A stretch of DNA of 5,885 nt from Planctomycetaceae bacterium (lineage in GTDB: Bacteria; Planctomycetota; Planctomycetia; Pirellulales; Pirellulaceae): positions 1 through 5,885 of the forward strand of contig PKCQ01000647.1 of assembly GCA_002862265.1 (NCBI GenBank), read 5' to 3'. The position numbers and the translations under genes are program-made. Of this stretch, positions 1 through 5,505 are shown in pieces (positions within the stretch are counted from its first letter, which is position 1; each line of letters opens with the position of its first letter). The notes under the pieces are model-generated. The model was not told the DNA's origin. It worked only from the letters and a program-made list of their open reading frames with translations, and searched no databases.

Positions 1-143
1 ACTACATGTACTCACATACGTCGCGATTCCACAATTACTACAACAATGGTCGCGGGCTAAACCGAACGAAAGTTCACTACTCCACTGCCCCTATTCAGAC
101 CATGCTCGGCAACTTGCGCGGTGGATTCTTGCCACGCCGCTAA
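1..143 (+). CDS. Possible C-terminal end of an unidentified protein (5' truncated)
   Basis: The third reading frame is open from the left edge to a TAA at 141-143. It gives about 46 residues rich in Tyr, Asn, Arg, Gly and Ser, with a YYNNGRG stretch and a terminal RGGFLPRR. This composition is similar in flavour to the small secreted protein that follows, so it may be the tail of another small exported or basic protein. The second frame is open even longer, to about 289, but its translation looks random. I do not recognise a family and the start lies outside the window. The stretch may be non-coding. Confidence 0.3.
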   Translation, partial: YMYSHTSRFHNYYNNGRGLNRTKVHYSTAPIQTMLGNLRGGFLPRR

Positions 144-390
144 TAGGTTGGGTTGAAAGAAGATTCGACCAAACCGCCACCACGAACAACAAAGTGCCGC
201 AAGCTTTCAGGGGGCTCCCTCGCGGATACGGTTTGGACAGCTTGAATATTCGTCCTTCGCGTCAGGATGGCAGCTCTAGCGTCAGCTAGGTAAAGCGAAG
301 TGATTCGTTCGTCACAACTTGAACCGGCTTACAACGGATTGCCTGCAAGCCAGATTGAGTTGCATCCCAATTCACAGACCGGAAAGACAA

Positions 391-768
391 ATGAAGAACC
401 TAGTTTTACTGGCTGCACTACTCATTGGCGTTGTTTTCACGACAAGTGCTGAAGCGAAGGGACCACGACGTGGCTTCGGCTTGGCAAGTCGCGGTAACGC
501 CTGGGCCAACCACCACGCCTCCTCGTCCTCTTGGCACGACAGGCACTACTATTTGCCATACGGACAACCAACGGCAGTCGTTGTTCCGCCGAATGCCATC
601 ATGCAGCAAACCTACGCGTGGGGCGTTTCGCAGAACCTGATGATGCCAGCTTACCATCAATACAGCGTTCCAGGCGTGCCTGGTGGTGGCTCGCCTTTCT
701 ACGCCACACCACGTTGGCCAAGTAGCACAACACAGTTCGGCTTGTACAACGTACGTTCGCCTTGGTAG
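391..768 (+). CDS. Small secreted protein of unknown function (125 aa)
   Basis: I do not recognise a family. The start is placed at ATG 391 rather than the in-frame TTG at 319. A GGA-containing purine stretch (381-386) sits about 7 bases upstream, and the protein then begins with a textbook Sec signal peptide: Lys2, a hydrophobic core over residues 4-16, and an AEA cleavage motif at residues 20-22. The predicted mature product is about 103 residues. It starts with a basic stretch (KGPRRGFG) and continues rich in His, Ser, Tyr, Trp, Pro and Gly, with no cysteine. Features include an HHASSSSWHDRHYY segment, a VVVPP turn and a glycine-rich PGVPGGGSP stretch. There is no membrane anchor after the signal and no lipobox, so it is probably released to the periplasm or cell surface. 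It is monocistronic: a stem-loop and then a strong terminator follow. Low-complexity surface proteins of this kind are common in planctomycetes; any role is unknown. Confidence 0.75.
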   Translation: MKNLVLLAALLIGVVFTTSAEAKGPRRGFGLASRGNAWANHHASSSSWHDRHYYLPYGQPTAVVVPPNAIMQQTYAWGVSQNLMMPAYHQYSVPGVPGGGSPFYATPRWPSSTTQFGLYNVRSPW

Positions 769-801
769 ATGTACCAAATTGAAGTTGTCTAGCTCGTCAG
801 T

Positions 802-824
802 CTGGCCGATTCCCAATCGGTCAG
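802..824 (+). other. Stem-loop in the 3' tail of the secreted-protein gene
   Basis: A 10-bp stem pairs 802-811 with 815-824 through a CCC triloop, with one G-T wobble (805/821). It starts 33 bases after the stop codon. Only a broken pyrimidine tract (CTTTCT) follows, so it is a poor terminator by itself. It could stabilise the mRNA 3' end, act as a backup terminator or be a protein-binding RNA element. Confidence 0.5.
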
Positions 825-855
825 CTTTCTGAACTTAAATCGAAAAACCAATTAG

Positions 856-885
856 AACACCGAGCAATCAACGCTCGGTGTTTTT
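856..885 (+). terminator. Rho-independent terminator
   Basis: A perfect 10-bp stem (856-865 paired with 873-882) encloses a 7-base AATCAAC loop. Its 3' arm runs into a T5 tract (881-885) that continues as TTTTTCGTT. An A5 tract preceding the stem (843-847) is complementary to the T tract, so the structure could also work on the opposite strand. It ends the transcript of the secreted-protein gene about 90 bases after its stop and separates it from the aminotransferase operon. Confidence 0.88.
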
Positions 886-1081
886 CGTTACGTCCACCAG
901 CCGTCTGATAATCCGTATAGCGTCGGCGCCCAACTCGGGGTCCGGTAAACTGGCGCTGAACGCAACACATTGAACTGAGTTGGGTAAAATCGTGTCTTGG
1001 TCAATCAGCCAAGTCCCAGGACATTCTACTCCAGGTTTTGCTCGCTGTCCCACTCACTCGCCTCCAAACCCAAAACAAACC
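886..1081. other. Intergenic leader of the aminotransferase operon
   Basis: Together with the two stem-loops upstream, this is a 313-base stretch (769-1081) without a credible gene. The open frame running through it into the aminotransferase (from 980) translates to a Pro/Ser/His-rich stretch unlike the family N-terminus, so I treat it as untranslated. A promoter for the operon should lie here. The best boxes I see are TTGAAC (970-975) and TAAAAT (985-990), but their 9-base spacing does not make a sigma-70 promoter. I see no riboswitch, leader peptide with repeated Leu/Val/Ile codons, or attenuator hairpin, which might have been expected for a branched-chain gene. Confidence 0.4.
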
Positions 1082-1939
1082 ATGTCGATCGAAGTTTTTA
1101 TCAACGGGCAGTACTACCCCAAAGCCGAAGCCAAGGTTAGCGTATACGACCACGGATTGCTTTACGGCGACGGCGTTTTCGAAGGTATGCGATCTTACAG
1201 CGGAAAGGTTTTCCGGCACGACGAGCACATTGATCGACTCTACGATTCCGCACGTTCCATCCTGCTCGAAATCCCGATGGAAAAAGAGGCTCTGAAGCAA
1301 GCGGTCAACGATACGCTCAAGAAGAACAACCTGGTAGACGCCTACATTCGCCTACTAGTCACACGCGGGGCGGGCGAGCTAGGACTTGATCCCGCCAAGA
1401 CTGAAGATCCCCGAATCATCATCATCACGGATCACATCAAGCTTTACCCTCAAGAACTGTACGATAACGGCTTGAAGATAATCACCGCTGCAACCATTCG
1501 CAATCACCCCGCAGCACTCAGCCCACGAATCAAGTCATTGAATTATCTTAACAACATCATGGCCAAGATCGAAGGCATTCAGGCGGGATGCGCCGAGGCA
1601 TTGATGCTGAACCACAAGGGGGAAGTCGCCGAGTGCACAGGCGACAACATCTTTATCGTCCGCGGCGGCGCACTCTACACGCCGCCGATTGACGCGGGCA
1701 TTCTTGAAGGCATCACACGCAATGCAGTGATTGAGCTGGCGGAAAAGGCCGGCATTCAGGTGCATCAGATTCCTTTTACGCGTTATGACATCTATGTGGC
1801 AGAAGAGTGCTTCCTGACAGGAAGTGCCGCCGAAGTCATTCCAGTAATCGAAGTCGATACGCGATCCATTGGTGATGGCAAAGTCGGGCCGATCACGAAA
1901 CAACTGTACAAAGCGTTTCACGAACTAGTTCGCAGCTAG
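1082..1939 (+). CDS. ilvE: Branched-chain amino acid aminotransferase (PLP fold type IV)
   Basis: Predicted to transfer the amino group between glutamate and the 2-oxo acids of leucine, isoleucine and valine, in the cytoplasm, using PLP. The 285-residue product is a normal length for the family. An N-terminal block (VYDHGLLYGDGVFEGMRSY, residues 21-39) matches the class IV aminotransferase start. Lys151 in IKSLNYLNN is the expected Schiff-base lysine. Glu184 in AECTGDNIF should contact the pyridine nitrogen, and GSAAEVIPV (247-255) is the phosphate-cup region. ATG 1082 is chosen because MSIEVFINGQ is the usual family start; the in-frame extension to 980 does not look like protein. No Shine-Dalgarno sequence precedes it, only an A/C-rich leader. 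It is the first gene of a likely operon with the hydroxyacid dehydrogenase 7 bases downstream. D-amino acid aminotransferase and aminodeoxychorismate lyase share the fold, but the overall pattern favours IlvE. Confidence 0.9.
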   Translation: MSIEVFINGQYYPKAEAKVSVYDHGLLYGDGVFEGMRSYSGKVFRHDEHIDRLYDSARSILLEIPMEKEALKQAVNDTLKKNNLVDAYIRLLVTRGAGELGLDPAKTEDPRIIIITDHIKLYPQELYDNGLKIITAATIRNHPAALSPRIKSLNYLNNIMAKIEGIQAGCAEALMLNHKGEVAECTGDNIFIVRGGALYTPPIDAGILEGITRNAVIELAEKAGIQVHQIPFTRYDIYVAEECFLTGSAAEVIPVIEVDTRSIGDGKVGPITKQLYKAFHELVRS

Positions 1940-1941
1940 GA
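1938..1941 (+). promoter_or_regulatory. Ribosome binding site embedded in the ilvE stop codon
   Basis: AGGA overlaps the TAG stop of the aminotransferase and lies 5 bases before ATG 1947. This suggests translational coupling of the two genes and fixes the start of the dehydrogenase. Confidence 0.65.
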
Positions 1942-1946
1942 AACCT

Positions 1947-2927
1947 ATGAAGCCTACCGTTTTTATTGCTCGGCGCATTCCAGCTATCGCTCATCATCTG
2001 CTCGAAGAGCACTGTGAACTTCGAGTTCACGAAGGCTTAATGCCGCCCACTCGCGAAGAATTGCTTGCTGGCGTCCAAGGCTGCAGCGGAATCCTAAGCC
2101 TGCTGAGCGATCGAATTGACGGCGAAGTCTGCGAGGCGGCTGGACCACAGTTGAAAGTGATTAGCAACTTCGCAGTTGGCTACAACAACATGGATGTACC
2201 CGAGTTGGCACGCCGCGGCATTGCGGTGGGAAACACACCCGACGTGTTAACAGACGCGACAGCAGATATCGCCGTTGCGTTGCTTCTTTGCGCTGCCCGA
2301 AATTTTGGCCGCGCCAGCCAAGACGTGCGAAACGACGTATGGAAGACTTGGCAGCCGCTAGGGTGGATCGGCAAGGACCTGGTGGGCTTCGGCGAGCCAA
2401 AGAAACTGGGCATCGTTGGCATGGGTAGGATTGGATCCGCTGTTGCCAAACGGATGCACCTAGGTTGGGGAATGCAAGTACTCTATACCGCACGTTCGCC
2501 AAAGCCCGAGGTGGACAAGGAGCTGTCAGCAACCCACGTTGAATTGCCAAAGCTGCTTGAAGAGAGCGATTTCGTAAGCTTGCATGTACCACTCAACGAC
2601 GAAACGCATCATCTAATTGGAGCACCAGAGCTCACCCTGATGAAAGAAACAGCCGTATTGGTGAATACCGCCCGAGGCGAGATCATCGACCAAGACGCAC
2701 TGACAGAAGCACTACTAAGCCGCTCCATTTACGCCGCTGGGCTCGACGTCTGCACGCCTGAGCCATTGCCGGCTGATGACCGCTTGCTACAACTCGACAA
2801 CTGCTTTCTCGTCCCTCATCTCGGCAGTGCCACGCAAGCGACACGTGATGCGATGGCTGAGCGGGCGGCGAAAAACATCTTGGCGGGACTCCAAGATCAG
2901 CCTCTCCCCTATCGAATATCAATTTAG
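1947..2927 (+). CDS. D-2-hydroxyacid dehydrogenase, glyoxylate/hydroxypyruvate reductase type
   Basis: Predicted to reduce glyoxylate to glycolate and/or hydroxypyruvate to D-glycerate with NAD(P)H in the cytosol. The 326-residue length is typical. The substrate-binding half includes SNFAVGYNNMDV (residues 73-84), typical of D-isomer-specific dehydrogenases. The Rossmann nucleotide fold carries GIVGMGRIG (155-163). The catalytic triad is in place: Arg243 (NTARGEIID), Glu272 (CTPEPLPADD) and His291 (VPHLGSAT). The stretches MKETAVLVNTARG and AAGLDV-TPEPLP closely resemble human GRHPR and bacterial glyoxylate reductase rather than PGDH, and there is no C-terminal ACT domain. An arginine after the second beta strand (YTARS, Arg183) suggests NADPH preference, by analogy with GRHPR; this is inference. 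Its coupled position behind the aminotransferase points to a shared operon. D-lactate or 2-ketogluconate reduction remain possible. Confidence 0.88.
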   Translation: MKPTVFIARRIPAIAHHLLEEHCELRVHEGLMPPTREELLAGVQGCSGILSLLSDRIDGEVCEAAGPQLKVISNFAVGYNNMDVPELARRGIAVGNTPDVLTDATADIAVALLLCAARNFGRASQDVRNDVWKTWQPLGWIGKDLVGFGEPKKLGIVGMGRIGSAVAKRMHLGWGMQVLYTARSPKPEVDKELSATHVELPKLLEESDFVSLHVPLNDETHHLIGAPELTLMKETAVLVNTARGEIIDQDALTEALLSRSIYAAGLDVCTPEPLPADDRLLQLDNCFLVPHLGSATQATRDAMAERAAKNILAGLQDQPLPYRISI

Positions 2928-2938
2928 AAAGCTGCTTC

Positions 2939-3418
2939 TTGAGCGAATCCAAGCACAACCAACCTAATCGCATGCCTGGGCATGGTGCCGTGGCAATCGT
3001 TGTCGAGGACCAGAAGTTTCTGGTAATTCGACGTAGTCCTCACGTGCGCGCACCAAACTTGCTGTGTTTCGCAGGCGGCACGATAGAACATGGAGAAACA
3101 CCTGCGCAAGCTATCGTGCGCGAACTTGAAGAAGAACTTCACCTCATGGCTTCTCCGGTTCGACATGTATGGCAAAGTCGAACGGCATGGGGCACTTTGC
3201 TCGAATGGGTGCTAGTTGAGCGGAGTCCAGAGTCGGAGCCGCGACCGAATCCGCAGGAAGTCGCGGAGTATTTCTGGCTCGAGGGAGATGAACTCCTTGA
3301 GCATCCCGATCTGCTGCCAAGTGTCCCTGCTTTCTTTAAAGCTTGGGCGACTGGACATTTTCAGTTACCGCAAGATGCAGGCGAACCCAAGGTCGCATGG
3401 AAAGATTTGACCTTGTGA
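2939..3418 (+). CDS. NUDIX hydrolase
   Basis: Predicted Mg2+-dependent hydrolase of a nucleoside diphosphate linked to another moiety; the substrate cannot be read from the sequence. The Nudix box spans residues 47-69: Gly47, Glu53, then Arg61-Glu62 and the metal-binding Glu65-Glu66 of RELEEEL. The usual Gly near the end of the box is His68, the one departure from consensus. A beta strand (GAVAIVVEDQKFLVIRRS) precedes the box and AEYFWLEGDEL follows, as in MutT/ADP-ribose-type members. The length of 159 residues is normal. The start is uncertain. TTG 2939 lies 11 bases after the dehydrogenase stop and gives a polar N-terminus. ATG 2972 (148 residues) begins directly at the first strand (MPGHGAV) and is an equally good choice. 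Neither has a clear Shine-Dalgarno sequence. It is probably the last gene of the operon headed by the aminotransferase. Confidence 0.87.
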   Translation: MSESKHNQPNRMPGHGAVAIVVEDQKFLVIRRSPHVRAPNLLCFAGGTIEHGETPAQAIVRELEEELHLMASPVRHVWQSRTAWGTLLEWVLVERSPESEPRPNPQEVAEYFWLEGDELLEHPDLLPSVPAFFKAWATGHFQLPQDAGEPKVAWKDLTL

Positions 3419-3521
3419 CGCTTTCGTGGCACCACAGTTGTGGTAGCTTGTCTTTTCTCGCAGAACTGACAACCCTTCACGCAAATCATGCCTTGGAATT
3501 GTGGCCGGATTTTTTTGACAC

Positions 3522-3525
3522 GGAG
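3522..3525 (+). promoter_or_regulatory. Shine-Dalgarno GGAG setting a TTG start at 3533
   Basis: GGAG followed by A-rich sequence lies 7 bases before TTG 3533, where the conserved-looking reading (SNDSIRRKIVEFIPGYGGY) begins. This favours TTG 3533 over the in-frame ATG 3488, whose extra 15 residues look unstructured and which lacks a ribosome binding site. Confidence 0.6.
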
Positions 3526-3532
3526 AAATGCA

Positions 3533-4002
3533 TTGAGCAACGATTCGATCAGAAGAAAAATCGTCGAGTTTATTCCTGGCTATGGCGGCTATTTAGAGCA
3601 AGAAGACCGACGGAGGGACGATCGGCTCACACGCGAATTTTTGGTGCGTCGCATTACCAACTGCAAGCAGAAGCTCGATGATATTGGCAAACAGCCATCG
3701 CCGCCGGCGATATCGAGTTGCCGGCAAAGCTTCAACCGCTTAACAACAAACTCGATCTTGCTCAGTCGCGACTCGCTTCGGCCGTGGAAGGATTCGCCGG
3801 CTGGTTCAATGATCGAAAAGTGGACGCAGATCTGCTGGCAGAAGTTGCCGAACTAGATGCCGGTTTGGTTTCCTTGGTCGATCAACTCGACGAATTGGCC
3901 GACGACTGGAGCATCGAAAAAGCTTGAGATTTCCGCGACGACATGCAGCAGCTACATGAACAGCTGGATCGTCGTACCAACATACTCAAGGCCGGAAGTT
4001 AG
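3533..4002 (+). pseudogene. Disrupted gene for a small coiled-coil protein (frameshift plus premature stop)
   Basis: The reading begins at TTG 3533, has an IPGYGGYLEQEDRRRDDRL segment (about residues 12-30), and continues as charged helix to IGKQ, ending at 3694. Frame 2 then turns into nonsense, while frame 1 from 3694 continues smoothly as AIAAGDIELPAKLQ. Restoring one missing base, probably a G making CAG-GCC, rejoins them. Frame 1 then meets a TGA at 3925-3927, but coding-like helix follows immediately (DFRDDMQQLHEQLDRR) to a TAG at 4000-4002. Repaired, the product would be about 156 residues, with the TGA at codon 132. It would be mostly alpha-helical with coiled-coil character and no signal peptide. 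Planctomycetes and Chloroflexi carry similar small helical proteins with an IPGYxGY-like start; this is from memory, not a search. The gene sits 11 bases before the SPFH gene and probably belonged to its operon. Both lesions could instead be sequencing errors, in which case the gene is intact. TGA recoding is unlikely because the NUDIX gene ends with TGA. Confidence 0.72.
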
Positions 4003-4004
4003 GA
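4001..4004 (+). promoter_or_regulatory. Ribosome binding site overlapping the old stop of the coiled-coil gene
   Basis: AGGA overlaps the TAG at 4000-4002 and lies 9 bases before ATG 4014. The layout is the same as at the ilvE/dehydrogenase junction. It supports TAG 4000-4002 as the original stop of the upstream gene and suggests the two genes were translationally coupled. Confidence 0.6.
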
Positions 4005-4013
4005 ACGCAAAGA

Positions 4014-5396
4014 ATGTTTCGCTTAGAAGTCATTGATTTTGTTGACCACAGTGGGCAGGCGGTCGTCTCACGAGTACCGGAGATGGGAACTGCGGCAATC
4101 CAAGCTGGAGCGCAACTCGTTGTGCAGCAGAACCAGGAGGCAATTTTCTTCCGAAATGGCCGAACTATGGACAGCTTTGGTCCAGGACGCTACGCGCTTT
4201 CTACGGCGAACATTCCTATTCTCACCAAAATTCTGACCATCCCATGGGAGAAATCTCCCTTTCAAGCCTGCGTGTATCTCGTCGGCAAGCAGCGATTCAT
4301 CGACCAACGCTGGGGCACTCGCAATCCAATCACGTTGAAGGACCCTGACTTTAGCATAATCCGTTTACGTGGCTTTGGCAAGTATTCGTTTCGTGTGACG
4401 GAGGCCTCACTTCTGATCAATGAGGTCGTCGGGACTCAAGGCAAAGTCACCACAACTGAAATCAGCTCCTACCTGCGCGACATCCTTCTTTCCGGGCTCA
4501 CCGATTTGATCGGCACTATGAATATTGGCCTGCCTCAAATGGCCGCCAAGTTCGATGAACTCGCGGCCGCTGGACGCATGAAGATCGGCGAACAGTTTGC
4601 GAAACTCGGTCTTGAGCTGACCGACTTCGTGATTAACAACATCTCGCCACCCGAGGAAGTGCAAAAAGCAACTGATGAGCGGAGTAGCATGGCCGCTATC
4701 GGCGATCTGCGATCATACACGATGTACCAAGCAGCCAACGGTATGGGCAAGCTTGGCGAAGGCGGCGGTGAGGGTGGATCCGCTGCAGCGATGGGCATGG
4801 GAGCAGGCTTTGGCATGATGCTGCCTTCGATGATACAGCAAGCAATGCAAAAAACAGCCGCATCCCCAGCTCCCGCGCCTGCGGCGTCACCACACGCAGG
4901 TAGCTCTCCCGTTGCGGCAGCAGCTGGTGCAGCCGCTACTGGCGGAGCCAGAGCAATTGATTTTTCACAACTCGCTGGCCCGGAAAAAGAAGACGCGAGG
5001 AATAGCTTGAAGCAGATCGCTCAAGCCTCCGAAGGGAAGCTCACAAAGGACGGCGACAAATGGCAAATCACTGTTCCCGTCGGAAGATTACGGAAGCAAA
5101 CCGTGAACGTTGATTTTTTGCAGGAGGACGAGGCAGGCAACAAGCTCATTTGCTTCTGGTCTTCTTGCGGAACCATAGATCCTCAACACGCGCAAGCACT
5201 ATTGCGCTTCAATGCTCAACTTATTCACAGCGCGTTTGCGGTTCAAAAACAAGAAGACACTGAGATACTTGTGATTCGCGGCAACCTGCTAGCTGACACT
5301 GCGGATCCACTGGAGCTCACTAGGACTGTCCCTTCCATTGCTTGGCAAGCAGACAAGTTCGAAGAACAGCTCTACGTCGGCCAAGATAATTATTAG
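4014..5396 (+). CDS. SPFH-domain protein (YdjI/virion-core-like) with C-terminal YbjN/CesT-like domain
   Basis: Predicted membrane-associated scaffold; no enzymatic motif is visible. Residues about 20-235 form an SPFH/band 7 domain of the YdjI or virion-core-protein-like subfamily. Typical blocks are a VPEMG start, LVVQQNQEAIFFRNGR (35-50), FGPGRYALSTANIPIL (55-70), RWGTRNPITLKDPDF (99-113), LRGFGKYSFRV (118-128) and SPPEEVQKATDERSSM (211-226). There is no signal peptide or transmembrane helix, so it would attach peripherally on the cytoplasmic side. Residues about 243-312 are a low-complexity linker, first Gly/Met-rich and then Ala/Pro/Ser-rich. Residues about 315-455 form an alpha/beta domain (RLRKQTVNVDF, CFWSSCGTID, LLRFNAQLIHSAFAV) resembling the YbjN/type III secretion chaperone fold, where relatives often have a zinc ribbon. 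Cys380 and Cys385 are a lone pair, so a zinc ribbon is unlikely. In Bacillus subtilis YdjI works with YdjG, YdjH and the PspA homologue YdjF, suggesting a membrane-stress role here. The assignment of the second domain is less certain than the first. Confidence 0.87.
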   Translation: MFRLEVIDFVDHSGQAVVSRVPEMGTAAIQAGAQLVVQQNQEAIFFRNGRTMDSFGPGRYALSTANIPILTKILTIPWEKSPFQACVYLVGKQRFIDQRWGTRNPITLKDPDFSIIRLRGFGKYSFRVTEASLLINEVVGTQGKVTTTEISSYLRDILLSGLTDLIGTMNIGLPQMAAKFDELAAAGRMKIGEQFAKLGLELTDFVINNISPPEEVQKATDERSSMAAIGDLRSYTMYQAANGMGKLGEGGGEGGSAAAMGMGAGFGMMLPSMIQQAMQKTAASPAPAPAASPHAGSSPVAAAAGAAATGGARAIDFSQLAGPEKEDARNSLKQIAQASEGKLTKDGDKWQITVPVGRLRKQTVNVDFLQEDEAGNKLICFWSSCGTIDPQHAQALLRFNAQLIHSAFAVQKQEDTEILVIRGNLLADTADPLELTRTVPSIAWQADKFEEQLYVGQDNY

Positions 5397-5446
5397 CACT
5401 TTCGCCCGTCCGCATAGCGACCTACGACAACAAAGCGAATCGACAT

Positions 5447-5461
5447 CTGCGCGACGCGCAG
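5447..5461. other. Short GC-rich stem-loop in the SPFH/methyltransferase gap
   Basis: CTGCGC (5447-5452) pairs with GCGCAG (5456-5461) around a GAC loop. No T tract follows, so it is not a standard intrinsic terminator. An 8-base direct repeat, AGCGAATC, flanks it at 5434-5441 and 5465-5472, spaced 31 bases apart or about three helical turns. The arrangement could be an operator or chance. The 109-base gap shows no other feature. Confidence 0.3.
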
Positions 5462-5505
5462 GTTAGCGAATCTACTCCTGCCGTTCTACGCATTTATCAC
5501 CAAAC

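Noticed and set aside
2..289. Long open second frame across the left part of the window
   Set aside because: It is 95 codons open, but the translation has no domain-like pattern, no start can be seen and it contradicts the more protein-like third frame up to 141.
319..390. In-frame N-terminal extension of the secreted protein from a TTG at 319
   Set aside because: The extra 24 residues would bury an otherwise perfect signal peptide that starts at ATG 391 with a purine-rich site upstream.
868..1053. Minus-strand open frame opposite the ilvE leader
   Set aside because: It overlaps the terminator stem, has no ribosome binding site and its translation shows no recognisable pattern.
980..1081. 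In-frame N-terminal extension of the aminotransferase from 980
   Set aside because: The 34 added residues are Pro/His/Ser-rich, unlike the family. MSIEVFINGQ at 1082 is the normal start.
3431..3454. Small hairpin (ACCAC/GTGGT) followed by a T-rich stretch after the NUDIX gene
   Set aside because: Only five base pairs, and the T-rich part is interrupted and displaced; too weak to call a terminator.
3515..3520. Perfect TTGACA box before the coiled-coil gene
   Set aside because: No -10 box lies at 16-18 bases, and a promoter there would start inside the gene; likely chance.
3343..3681. Open frame bridging the NUDIX end and the coiled-coil gene
   Set aside because: It is out of frame with the clear Nudix protein for its first part and out of frame with the IPGYGGY protein for the rest. 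Its own translation looks random.
3685..3700. Programmed -1 ribosomal frameshifting at the frame switch
   Set aside because: No X-XXY-YYZ slippery heptamer is in the right phase and no strong stem-loop follows. The downstream TGA also argues for decay or error rather than recoding.
4014..4700. Viral origin suggested by the virion-core similarity of the SPFH gene
   Set aside because: The name reflects a similarity label for a widespread bacterial SPFH subfamily. No phage or virus genes are nearby.
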